64,000 nucleotides of DNA from Rhipicephalus microplus. Its lineage: Eukaryota; Arthropoda; Arachnida; Ixodida; Ixodidae. The DNA is taken from positions 137,703,319 to 137,767,318 of the forward strand of contig NC_134707.1 in NCBI RefSeq assembly GCF_043290135.1. The letters run 5' to 3'. Shown piece by piece: positions 22,285 through 33,434 of the stretch (positions within the stretch are counted from its first letter, which is position 1; each line of letters starts with the position of its first letter). Position numbers and translations under genes: made by a program. Under the pieces are notes generated by a model. The model ran no database searches and was not told where the DNA came from. It worked only from the letters and a program-made list of their open reading frames with translations.

Positions 22285-25200
22285 TAACTTAAGGTCTTGA
22301 GGTTTCAAGTTGTGAAGTTTCTAGTTGTGGAGTTTCTAGTTGTGGAGTCTCTAGTTGTGTAGTTTCTAGCTGCGGAGTTTCTAGTTGCGGAGTTTCTATT
22401 TGTGAAGTATCTAGCTGCGGAGTTTCTAGTTGCAGAGTCTCTAGTTGTGGAGTTTCTAGTTGTGGAGTTTCTAGTTGTGAAGTTTCTAGTTGTGGAGTTA
22501 TAGTTGTGGACTTTCTAGACATGAAATGTGTTGTAGCCGAGTCTCTATTTGTGGAGCTTGTAGTTGTGCAGTTTCTAGTTGATGAGTTTCTAGTTGATGA
22601 GTTTCTAGTTGTGGAGTTTCTGAATGTGGAGTTTCTAGGTGTGAAGTTTCAAGTTGTGGAGTTTCTAGTTGTGGAGTCTCAAATTGTGGAGTTCAAAGTT
22701 GTGGAGTTTCGAGTTGTGGAGTTTCTAGTTGTGGAGTTTCTAGTTGCGGAGTTTCCAGTTGACGAGTATCTAGTTGTGGAGTTTCCAGTTGTGAAGTATC
22801 TAGTTGTGGAGTTTCCAGATGTGGAGTATCTAGTTGTGGAGTTTTAAGTTGTGGAGTTTCTAGTTGCGGAGTTTTTAATAGAGTAGTTTCCAGTTGTGAA
22901 GTTTCAAGTTGCGGAGTCTGAAGTTGTGGAGTTTCCAGTTGTGGAGTTTTTAGTTGTGCAGTTTCTATTTGTTGAGTTTCTAATTGTGAAGTCTCTAGTT
23001 TTGCAGTTTCTAGTTGTGGAGTTTCTAGATATGGATATTCTTCTTGCCGAGTCTGTATTTGTGGAGTTTGAAGTTGTGGAGTTTCTAGTTGTGGAGTTTC
23101 TAGTTGTGGAGTCTCTAGTTGCGGAGTTTCTAGTTGCGGACTTTCTAGTTGTGGAGTTTCTGGTTGTGGAGTTTCTAGTTGAGGAGTTTCAAGTTGTGGA
23201 GTTTCTAGTTGTAGATTCTCTAGTTGCGGGGTTTCTAGTTGTGAAGTTTCTAGTTGCGGAGTTTCTAGTTTTTGGAGTTTCTAGTTGTGGAGTTTCTAGT
23301 TGTAGAGTCTCCTGTTGCGGAGTTTCTAGTTGCGGAGTTTCTAGTTGGGGAGTTTCCAGTTGTGGAGTTTCTAGTTGTGGAGTTTCTATTTGTGCAGTCT
23401 CAAGTTGTGGAGTTTGAACTTGTGGAGTTTCAAGTTGTGAAGTCTATAGTTGTGGTGTTTCTAGTTGTAGATTTTCTAGTTGTGGAGTATCTAGTTGTGG
23501 ATTTTCCAGTTGTGGAGTTTCTAGTTGTTTAGTTGCGGAGTCTCTAGTTGTTGAGTTTCTAGTTGCAGAGTCTCTAGTTGTGGAGTTTCAAGTTGTGGAG
23601 TCTCTAGATGTGGAGTTTCTAGTTGTGGAGTTTCTAGTTGTGGAGTTTCTAGTTGTGGAGTTTCCAGTTGTGGAGTTATAGTTGTGGACTTTCTAGACAT
23701 AAAATTTCTTGTAGCCGAGTCTCTATTTGTGGAGCTTGTAGTTGTGGAGTTTCTAGTTGTTGAGTTTCTAGTTGTGGAGTCACTAGTTGCAGAGTTTCTG
23801 GTTGTGGAGTTTCTAGTTGTGGAGTTTCAAGTTGTGGAGTTTGTAGTTGTGGAGTCTCAAGTTGTGGAGTCTAAAGTTGTGGAGTTTCAAGTTGTGAAGT
23901 CTCTAGTTGTGGAGTTTCTAGTTACAGAGTATCTAGTTGTGGAGTTTCCAGTTGTGGAATTTCTAGATGTGGAGTTGCGGAGTCTCTGGTTGTGGAGTTT
24001 CTAGTTGTGGAGTTTCTAGTTGTGGAGTTTCGAGTTGTGGAGTCTCTAGTTGTGGAGTTTCTAGTTGTGTATTTTCCAGTTGTGGAGTATCTAGTTGTGG
24101 AGTTTCCAGTTGTGAAGTATCTAGTTGTGGAGTTTCCAGTTGTGGAGTATCTAGTTGTGGAGTTTTAGGTTGTGGAGTTTCTAGTTGCGGAGTTTCTAGT
24201 TGCGGAGTTTTTAATAGTGGAGTTTCTAGTTGTGAAGTTTCAAGTTGCGGAGTCTCAAGTGATGGAGTTTCCAGTTGTGGAGTTCTTAGTTGTGGAGTTT
24301 CTAGTTGTTGAGTTTCTAGTTGTGAAGTCTCTAGTTTTGCAGTTTCTAGTTGTGGAGTTTCTAGATAATGAATTTCTAGTTGCCGAGTCTGTATTTGTGG
24401 AGTTTGAAGTTGTGGAGTTTCTAGTTGCGAAGTTTCTAGTTGTGGAGTCTCTAGTTGCGGAGTTTCTAGTTGCAGAGTTTCTAGTTGTGGAGTTTCTGGT
24501 TGTGGAGTTTCTATTTGAGGAGTTTCAAGTTGTGGAGTTTCTAGTTGTGGAGTCTCTAGTTGCGGAGTTTCTAGTTGTGAAGTTTCTAGTTGTGGAGTTT
24601 CTAGTTGTGGAGTTTATAGTTTTGGAGTTTCTAGTAGTAGAGTCTCCTGTTGCGGAGTTTCTAGTTGCGGAGTTTCTAGTTGGGGAGTTTCCAGTTGTGG
24701 AGGTTCTAGTTGTGGAGTTTCTAGTTGTGGAGTCTCAAGTTGTGGAGTTTAAACTTGTGGAGTTTCTAGTTGTAGATTTTCTAGTTGTGGAGTATCTAGT
24801 TGTGGATTTTCCAGTTGTGGAGTTTCTAGTTGTTGAGTTGCGGAGTCTCTAGTTGTTGAGTTTCTAGTTGCAGAGTCTCTAGTTGTGGAGTTTCAAGTTG
24901 TGGAGTCTCTAGATGTGGAGTTTCTAGTTGAAGAGTTTTTTGTTGTGGAGTGTCTAGTTGTGGAGTTTCCAGTTGTGGAGTTTCGAGGTTTGGAATTTCT
25001 AGTTACAGAGTCTCTAGTTGTGGAGCTTCAAGTTGTGGATTCTCTAGTTGTGGAGTTTCTAGTTGCCGAGTTTCCAGTTGTAAAGTATCTAGTAGTGGAG
25101 TTTCCAGTTGTGGAGTCCCTAGTTGTGGAGTTTCTAGTTGCGGAGTCTCAAGCTATGGAGTTTCAAGTTGTGGAGTTTCTAGTGGTGAAGTTGCGGTGTC

Positions 25201-25360
25201 TCTTGTTGTGGAGTTTTTAGTTCTGGAGTTTCTAGTTGTGGAGTTTCGAGTTGTGGAGTCTCTAGTTGTGGAGTTTCTAGTTGTGGAATTTTGAGTTGTG
25301 GAGTTTCTAGTTGTGGAGTTTCTAGTTGCGGAATCTCTAGCTGTGGATTTTCTAGTTGCA
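22285..25360 (+). repeat. Composite A'-to-B HOR unit 11 (3,076 bp)
   Basis: LM1 at 22,285 is an A form with GTCTTGAGG for GTCGTGAGG. The A' signature (two GATGAG monomers, CTGAATGTGG, TTCTTCTTGCCG) follows, with four monomers fewer than the relative at 60,161. At 23,693 there is a hybrid LM2: ATAAAAT as in B, but still preceded by the A-type ATAGTTGTGGAC. Beyond this the sequence is family B. This is the left end of the main B domain. Confidence 0.85.
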
Positions 25361-28300
25361 TAACTTAAGGTCGTGAGGTTTCAAGTTGTGGAGTTTCTAG
25401 TTGTGGAGTTTCTAGTTGTGGAGTTTCTAGTTGTGGAGTTTCTAGTTGTGGAGTCTCTAGTTGCGGAGTTTCTAGTTGCGGACTTTCTAGTTGTGGAGTT
25501 TCTGGTTGTGGAGTTTCTAGTTGAGGAAATTCAAGTTGTGGAGTTTCTAGTTGTAGATTCTCTAGTTGTGGAGTTTCTAGTTGTGAAGTTTCTAGTTGCG
25601 GAGTTTCTAGTTTTTGAAGTTTCTAGTTGTAGAGTTTCTAGTTGTAGAGTCTCCTGTTGCGGAGTTTCTAGTTGCGGAGTTTCTAGTTGGGGAGTTTCCA
25701 GTTGTGGAGTTTCTAGTTGTGGAGTTTCTATTTGTGCAGTCTCAAGTTGTGGAGTTTGAACTTGTGGAGTTTCAAGTTGTGGAGTCTATAGTTGTGGTGT
25801 TTCTAGTTGTAGATTTTCTAGTTGTGGAGTATCTAGTTGTGGATTTTCCAGTTGTGGAGTTTCTAGTTGTTGAGTTGCGGAGTCTCTAGTTGTTGAGTTT
25901 CTAGTTGCAGAGTCTCTAGTTGTGGAGTTTCAAGTTGTGGAGTCTCTAGATGTGGAGTTTCTAGTTGTGGAGTTTCTAGTTGTGGAGTTTCTAGTTGTGG
26001 AGTTTCCAGTTGTGGAGTTTCCAGTTGTGGAGTTTCTAGACATAAAATTTCTTGTAGCCGAGTCTCTATTTTTGGAGCTTGTAGTTGTGGAGTTTCTAGT
26101 TGTTGAGTTTCTAGTTGTGGAGTCACTAGTTGCAGAGTTTCTGGTTGTGGAGTTTCTAGTTGTGGAGTTTCAAGTTGTGGAGTTTCTAGTTGTGGAGTCT
26201 CAAGTTGTGGAGTCTAAAGTTGTGGAGTTTCAAGTTGTGGAGTCTCTAGTTGTGGAGTTTCTAGTTGCAGAGTATCTAGTTGTGGAGTTTCCAGTTGTGG
26301 AAATTCTAGATGTGGAGTTGCGGAGTCTCTGGTTGTGGAGTTTCTAGTTGTGGAGTTTCTAGTTGTGGAGTTTCGAGTTGTGGAGTCTATAGTTGTGGAG
26401 TTTCTAGTTGTGGATTTCCAGTTGTGGAGTATCTAGTTGCGGAGTTTCCAGTTGTGAAGTATCTAGTTGTGGAGTTTCCAGTTGTGGAGTATCTAGTTGT
26501 GGAGTTTTAGGTTGTGGAGTTTCTAGTTGCGGAGTTTCTAGTTGCGGAGTTTTTAATAGTGGAGTTTCTAGTTGTGAAGTTTCAAGTTGCGGAGTCTCAA
26601 GTGATGGAGTTTCCAGTTGTGGAGTTCTTAGTTTGGAGTTTCTAGTTGTTGAGTTTCTAGTTGTGAAGTCTCTAGTTTTGCAGTTTCTAGTTGTGGAGTT
26701 TCTAGATAATGAATTTCTAGTTGCCGAGTCTGTATTTGTGGAGTTTGAAGTTGTGGAGTTTCTAGTTGCGAAGTTTCTAGTTGTGGAGTCTCTAGTTGCG
26801 GAGTTTCTAGTTGCAGAGTTTCTAGTTGTGGAGTTTCTGGTTGTGGAGTTTCTAGTTGAGGAGTTTCAAGTTGTGGAGTTTCTAGTTGTGGAGTCTCTAG
26901 TTGCGGAGTTTCTAGTTGTGAAGTTTCTAGTTGTGGAGTTTCTAGTTGTGGAGTTTATAGTTTTGGAGTTTCTAGTAGTAGAGTCTCCTGTTGCGGAGTT
27001 TCTAGTTGCGGAGTTTCTAGTTGGGGAGTTTCCAGTTGTGGAGGTTCTAGTTGTGGAGTTTCTAGTTGTGGAGTCTCAAGTTGTGGAGTTTAAACTTGTG
27101 GAGTTTCTAGTTGTAGATTTTCTAGTTGTGGAGTATCTAGTTGTGGATTTTCCAGTTGTGGAGTTTCTAGTTGTTGAGTTGCGGAGTCTCTAGTTGTTGA
27201 GTTTCTAGTTGCAGAGTCTCTAGTTGTGGAGTTTCAAGTTGTGGAGTCTCTAGATGTGGAGTTTCTAGTTGAAGAGTTTTTTGTTGTGGAGTGTCTAGTT
27301 GTGGAGTTTCCAGTTGTGGAGTTTCGAGGTTTGGAATTTCTAGTTACAGAGTCTCTAGTTGTGGAGCTTCAAGTTGTGGATTCTCTAGTTGTGGAGTTTC
27401 TAGTTGCCGAGTTTCCAGTTGTAAAGTATCTAGTAGTGGAGTTTCCAGTTGTGGAGTCCCTAGTTGTGGAGTTTCTAGTTGCGGAGTCTCAAGCTATGGA
27501 GTTTCAAGTTGTGGAGTTTCTAGTGGTGAAGTTGCGGTGTCTCTTGTTGTGGAGTTTTTAGTTCTGGAGTTTCTAGTTGTGGAGTTTCGAGTTGTGGAGT
27601 CTCTAGTTGTGGAGTTTCTAGTTGTGGAATTTTGAGTTGTGGAGTTTCTAGTTGTGGAGTTTCTAGTTGCGGAATCTCTAGCTGTGGATTTTCTAGTTGC
27701 ATAACTTAAGGTCGTGAGGTTTCAAGTTGTGGAGTTTCTAGTTGTGGAGTTTCTAGTTGTGGAGTTTCTAGTTGTGGAGTTTCTAGTTGTGGAGTCTCTA
27801 GTTGCGGAGTTTCTAGTTGCGGACTTTCTAGTTGTGGAGTTTCTGGTTGTGGAGTTTCTAGTTGAGGAAATTCAAGTTGTGGAGTTTCTAGTTGTAGATT
27901 CTCTAGTTGTGGAGTTTCTAGTTGTGAAGTTTCTAGTTGCGGAGTTTCTAGTTTTTGAAGTTTCTAGTTGTAGAGTTTCTAGTTGTAGAGTCTCCTGTTG
28001 CGGAGTTTCTAGTTGCGGAGTTTCTAGTTGGGGAGTTTCCAGTTGTGGAGTTTCTAGTTGTGGAGTTTCTATTTGTGCAGTCTCAAGTTGTGGAGTTTGA
28101 ACTTGTGGAGTTTCAAGTTGTGGAGTCTATAGTTGTGGTGTTTCTAGTTGTAGATTTTCTAGTTGTGGAGTATCTAGTTGTGGATTTTCCAGTTGTGGAG
28201 TTTCTAGTTGTTGAGTTGCGGAGTCTCTAGTTGTTGAGTTTCTAGTTGCAGAGTCTCTAGTTGTGGAGTTTCAAGTTGTGGAGTCTCTAGATGTGGAGTT

Positions 28301-29270
28301 TCTAGTTGTGGAGTTTCTAGTTGTGGAGTTTCTAGTTGTGGAGTTTCCAGTTGTGGAGTTTCCAGTTGTGGAGTTTCTAGACATAAAATTTCTTGTAGCC
28401 GAGTCTCTATTTTTGGAGCTTGTAGTTGTGGAGTTTCTAGTTGTTGAGTTTCTAGTTGTGGAGTCACTAGTTGCAGAGTTTCTGGTTGTGGAGTTTCTAG
28501 TTGTGGAGTTTCAAGTTGTGGAGTTTCTAGTTGTGGAGTCTCAAGTTGTGGAGTCTAAAGTTGTGGAGTTTCAAGTTGTGGAGTCTCTAGTTGTGGAGTT
28601 TCTAGTTGCAGAGTATCTAGTTGTGGAGTTTCCAGTTGTGGAAATTCTAGATGTGGAGTTGCGGAGTCTCTGGTTGTGGAGTTTCTAGTTGTGGAGTTTC
28701 TAGTTGTGGAGTTTCGAGTTGTGGAGTCTATAGTTGTGGAGTTTCTAGTTGTGGATTTCCAGTTGTGGAGTATCTAGTTGCGGAGTTTCCAGTTGTGAAG
28801 TATCTAGTTGTGGAGTTTCCAGTTGTGGAGTATCTAGTTGTGGAGTTTTAGGTTGTGGAGTTTCTAGTTGCGGAGTTTCTAGTTGCGGAGTTTTTAATAG
28901 TGGAGTTTCTAGTTGTGAAGTTTCAAGTTGCGGCGTCTCAAGTGATGGAGTTTCCAGTTGTGGAGTTCTTAGTTTGGAGTTTCTAGTTGTTGAGTTTCTA
29001 GTTGTGAAGTCTCTAGTTTTGCAGTTTCTAGTTGTGGAGTTTCTAGATAATGAATTTCTAGTTGCCGAGTCTGTATTTGTGGAGTTTGAAGTTGTGGAGT
29101 TTCTAGTTGTGAAGTTTGTAGTTGTGGAGTCTCTAGTTGCGGAGTTTCTAGTTGCAGAGTTTCTAGTTGTGGAGTTTCTGGTTGTGGAGTTTCTAGTTGA
29201 GGAGTTTCAAGTTGTGGAGTTTCTAGTTGTGGAGTCTCTAGTTGCGGAGTTTCTAGTTGTGAAGTTTCTA
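24361..29270 (+). repeat. Family B tandem amplification, offset 2,341 (about 2.1 copies)
   Basis: From about 24,361 to 29,270 the sequence repeats at a constant 2,341-bp offset with very few differences. Upstream, the offset becomes 2,342 and then 2,343, because the second copy has single-base deletions near 26,632 (GTTTGG for GTTGTGG) and 26,414 (GGATTTCC for ATTTTCC). These indels mark the direction of copying and are inherited by the third copy. Confidence 0.87.
25361..27701 (+). repeat. Family B HOR unit 12 (2,341 bp)
   Basis: LM1-B at 25,361 (preceded by TTGCA instead of TTGCG) and LM2-B at 26,036 (CTAGACATAAAAT). This is a complete pure B unit. It is essentially identical to the following 1.5 kb and more at an offset of exactly 2,341 bp. 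Confidence 0.9.
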
Positions 29271-30529
29271 GTTGTGTAGTTTCTAGCTGCGGTGTTTCTA
29301 GTTGCGGAGTTTCTATTTGTGGAGTATCTAGCTGCGGAGTTTCTAGTTGCAGAGTCTCTAGTAGTGGAGTTTGTAGTTGTGGAGTTTCTATTTGTGCAGT
29401 CTCAAGTTGTGGAGTCTATAGTTGTGGTGTTTCTAGTTGTAGATTTTCTAGTTGTGGAGTATCTAGTTGTGGATTTTCCAGTTGTGGAGTTTCTAGTTGT
29501 TTAGTTGCGGAGTCTCTAGTTGTTGAGTTTCTAGTTGCAGAGTCTCTAGTTGTGGAGTTTCAAGTTGTGGAGTCTCTAGATGTGGATTTTCCAGTTGTGG
29601 AGTTTCTAGTTGTTGAGTTGCGGAGTCTCTAGTTGTTGAGTTTCTAGTTGCAGAGTCTCTAGTTGTGGAGTTTCAAGTTGTGGAGTCTCTAGATGTGGAG
29701 TTTCTAGTTGTCGAGTTTCCAGTTGTGGAGTATCTAGTAGTGGAGTTTCGAGTTGTGGAGTTTCTAGTTGTGGAGTTTCTAGTTGTCGAGTCCCTAGTTG
29801 TGGAGTTTCTAGTTGCGGAGTTTCTAGTTGAGGAGTTTTAAGTTGTGGAGTCTCAAGCTGGGGAGTTTATAGTTGGTGAGTTTTTAGTGTGGGAGTTTCT
29901 AGTTGTTGAGTTTCAAGTTTGAAGTCTCTAGTTGTAGATTCTTTAGTTGTGGAGTCTCTAGTTTAGGAGTTTCTAGTTGAAGAGTTTTTTGTTGTGGAGT
30001 GTCTAGTTGTGGAGTTTCGAGTTGTGGAGTTTCGAGTTGTGGAGTTTCTAGTTGCAGAGTCTCTAGTTGTGGAGCTTCAAGTTGTGGAGTCTCTAGTTGT
30101 GGAGTTTCTAGTTGCCGAGTTTCCAGTCGTGAAGTATCTAGTAGTGGAGTTTCCAGTTGTGGAGTCCCTAGTTTTGGAGTTTCTAGTTGCGGAGTCTCAA
30201 GCTGTGGAGTTTCAAGTTGTGGAGTTTCTAGTTGTGGAGTCTCAAGTTGTGGAGTTTAAAGTTGTGTAGTTTCAAGTTGTGGAGTCTCTAGTTGTGGAGT
30301 TTCTAGTTGCAGAGTATCTAGTTGTGGAGTTTCCAGTTGTGGAGTTTCTAGTTGTGAAGTTGCGGAGTCTCTGGTTGTGGAGTTTTTAGTTGTGGAGTTT
30401 CCCTTTGTGGAGTGTCGAGTTGGGGAGTTTCTAGTTGTGGAGTTTCTAGTTGTGGAATTTTGAGTTGTGGAGTTTCTAGTTGTGGAGTTTCTAGTTGCGG
30501 AATCTCAAGCTGTAGATTTTGTTGTTGCG
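27702..30529 (+). repeat. Composite B-to-A HOR unit 13 (2,828 bp)
   Basis: LM1-B at 27,702 and LM2-B at 28,377. It copies unit 12 until about 29,270 with a few substitutions, such as GCGGCG near 28,931 and GTGAAGTTTGTAG near 29,110. It then changes to family A at the GTGTAG / GCTGCGGTGTTTCTA junction (29,271). Confidence 0.88.
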
Positions 30530-33434
30530 TAACTTAAGGTCGTGAGGTTTCAAGTTGTGGAGTTTCTGGTTGTGGAGTTTCTAGTTGTGGAGTTTCTAGT
30601 TGTGGAGTCTCTAGTTGTGTAGTTTCTAGCTGCGGAGTTTCTAGTTGCGGAGTTTCTATTTGTGAAGTATCTAGCTGCGGATTTTCTAGTTGCAGAGTCT
30701 CTAGTTGTGGAGTTTCTAGTTGTGGAGTTTCTAGTTGTGGAGTTATAGTTGTGGACTTTCTAGACATGAAATTTCTTGTAGCCGAGTCTCTATTTGTGGA
30801 GCTTGTAGTTGTGGAGTTTCTAGTTGTTGAGTTTCTAGTTGTGGATTCTGTAGTTGCAGAGTTTCTAGTTGTGGAGTTTCTAGTTGTGGAGTTTCTAGTT
30901 GTGGAGTTTCTAGTTGTGAAGTTTCAAGTTGTGGAGTTTCTAGTTGTGGAGTCTCAAATTGTGGAGTTCAAAGTTGTGGAGTTTCAAGTTGTGGAGTTTC
31001 CAGTTGACGAGTATCTAGTTGTGGAGTTTCCAGTTGTGAAGTATCTAGTTGTGCAGTTTCCAGTTGTGGAGTATCTAGTTGTGTAGTTTTAAGTTGTGGA
31101 GATTCTAGTTGCGGAGTTTTTAATAGAGGAATTTCTAGTTGTGAAGTTTCAAGTGGCGGAGTCTGAAGTTGTGGAGTTTCCAGTTGTGGAGTTTTTAGTT
31201 GTGGAGTTTCTATTTGTTGAGTTTCTAACTGTGAAGTCTCTAGTATTGCAGTTTCTAGTTGTGGAGTTTCTAGATATGGATATTCTTGTTGCCGAGTCTG
31301 TATTTGTGGAGTTTGAAGTTGTGGAGTTTCTAGTTGTGGAGTCTCTAGTTGCGGAGTTTCTAGTTGCGAACTTTCTAGTTGTGGAGTTTCTGGTTGTGGA
31401 GTTTCTAGTTGAGGAGTTTCAAGTTGTGGAGTTTCTAGTTGTAGATTCTCTAGTTGCGGAGTTTCTAGTTGTGAAGTTTCTAGTTGCGGAGTTTCTAGTT
31501 TTTGGAGTTTCTAGTTGTGGAGTTTCTAGTTGTAGAGTCTCCTGTTGCGGAGTTTCTAGTTGCGGAGTTTCTAGTTGGGGAGTTTCCAGTTGTGGAGTTT
31601 CTAGTTGTGGAGTTTCTATTTGTGCAGTCTCAAGTTGTGGAGTTTGAACTTGTGGAGTTTCAAGTTGTGGAGTCTATAGTTGTGGTGTTTCTAGTTGTAG
31701 ATTTTCTAGTTGTGGAGTATCTAGTTGTGGATTTTCCAGTTGTGGAGTTTCTAGTTGTTTAGTTGCGGAGTCTCTAGTTGTTGAGTTTCTAGTTGTGGAG
31801 TCTCTAGTTGTTGAGTTTCAAGTTGTGGAGTCTCTAGATGTGCATTTTCCAGTTGTGGAGTTTCTAGTTGTTGAGTTGCGGAGTCTCTAGTTGTTGAGTT
31901 TCAAGTTGTGGAGTTTGTAGTTGTGGAGTCTCAAGTTGTGGAGTCTAAAGTTGTGGAGTTTCAAGTTGTGAAGTCTCTAGTTGTGGAGTTTCTAGTTACA
32001 GAGTATCTAGTTGTGGAGTTTCCAGTTGTGGAATTTCTAGATGTGGAGTTGCGGAGTCTCTGGTTGTGGAGTTTCTAGTTGTGGAGTTTCTAGTTGTGGA
32101 GTTTCGATTTGTGGAGTCTCTAGTTGTGGAGTTTCTAGTTGTGTATTTTCCAGTTGTGGAGTATCTAGTTGTGGAGTTTCCAGTTGTGAAGTATCTAGTT
32201 GTGGAGTTTCCAGTTGTGGAGTATCTAGTTGTGGAGTTTTAGGTTGTGGAGTTTCTAGTTGCGGAGTTTCTAGTTGCGGAGTTTTTAATAGTGGAGTTTC
32301 TAGTTGTGAAGTTTGAAGTTGCGGAGTCTCAAGTGATGGAGTTTCCAGTTGTGGAGTTCTTAGTTGTGGAGTTTCTAGTTGTTGAGTTTCTAGTTGTGAA
32401 GTCTCTAGTTTTGCAGTTTCTAGTTGTGGAGTTTCTAGATAATGAATTTCTAGTTGCCGAGTCTGTATTTGTGGAGTTTGAAGTTGTGGAGTTTCTAGTT
32501 GCGAAGTTTCTAGTTGTGGAGTCTCTAGTTGCGGAGTTTCTAGTTGCAGAGTTTCTAGTTGTGGAGTTTCTGGTTGTGGAGTTTCTAGTTGAGGAGTTTC
32601 AAGTTGTGGAGTTTCTAGTTGTGGAGTCTCTAGTTGCGGAGTTTCTAGTTGTGAAGTTTCTAGTTGTGGAGTTTCTAGTTGTGGAGTTTATAGTTTTGGA
32701 GTTTCTAGTAGTAGAGTCTCCTGTTGCGGAGTTTCTAGTTGCGGAGTTTCCAGTTGGGGAGTTTCCAGTTGTGGAGGTTCTAGTTGTGGAGTTTCTAGTT
32801 GTGGAGTCTCAAGTTGTGGAGTTTAAACTTGTGGAGTTTCTAGTTGTAGATTTTCTAGTTGTGGAGTATCTAGTTGTGGATTTTCCAGTTGTGGAGTTTC
32901 TAGTTGTTGAGTTGCGGAGTCTCTAGTTGTTGAGTTTCTAGTTGCAGAGTCTCTAGTTGTGGAGTTTCAAGTTGTGGAGTCTCTAGATGTGGAGTTTCTA
33001 GTTGAAGAGTTTTTTGTTGTGGAGTGTCTAGTTGTGGAGTTTCCAGTTGTGGAGTTTCGAGGTTTGGAATTTCTAGTTACAGAGTCTCTAGTTGTGGAGC
33101 TTCAAGTTGTGGATTCTCTAGTTGTGGAGTTTCTAGTTGCCGAGTTTCCAGTTGTAAAGTATCTAGTAGTGGAGTTTCCAGTTGTGGAGTCCCTAGTTGT
33201 GGAGTTTCTAGTTGCGGAGTCTCAAGCTATGGAGTTTCAAGTTGTGGAGTTTCTAGTGGTGAAGTTGCGGAGTCTCTTGTTGTGGAGTTTTTAGTTCTGG
33301 AGTTTCTAGTTGTGGAGTTTCGAGTTGTGGAGTCTCTAGTTGTGGAGTTTCTAGTTGTGGAATTTTGAGTTGTGGAGTTTCTAGTTGTGGAGTTTCTAGT
33401 TGCGGAATCTCTAGCTGTGGATTTTCTAGTTGCG
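30530..33434 (+). repeat. Composite A-to-B HOR unit 14 (2,905 bp)
   Basis: LM1-A at 30,530 and LM2-A at 30,760. It runs as family A to about 31,900. It then joins family B where the A-type GTTGTTGAG monomers run into the GTGGAGTTTGTAG monomer near 31,910. Rare variants shared only with unit 19 include GTGCATTTTCC near 31,841, GATTTGTGG near 32,106 and CCAGTTGGGG near 32,751. Confidence 0.87.
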
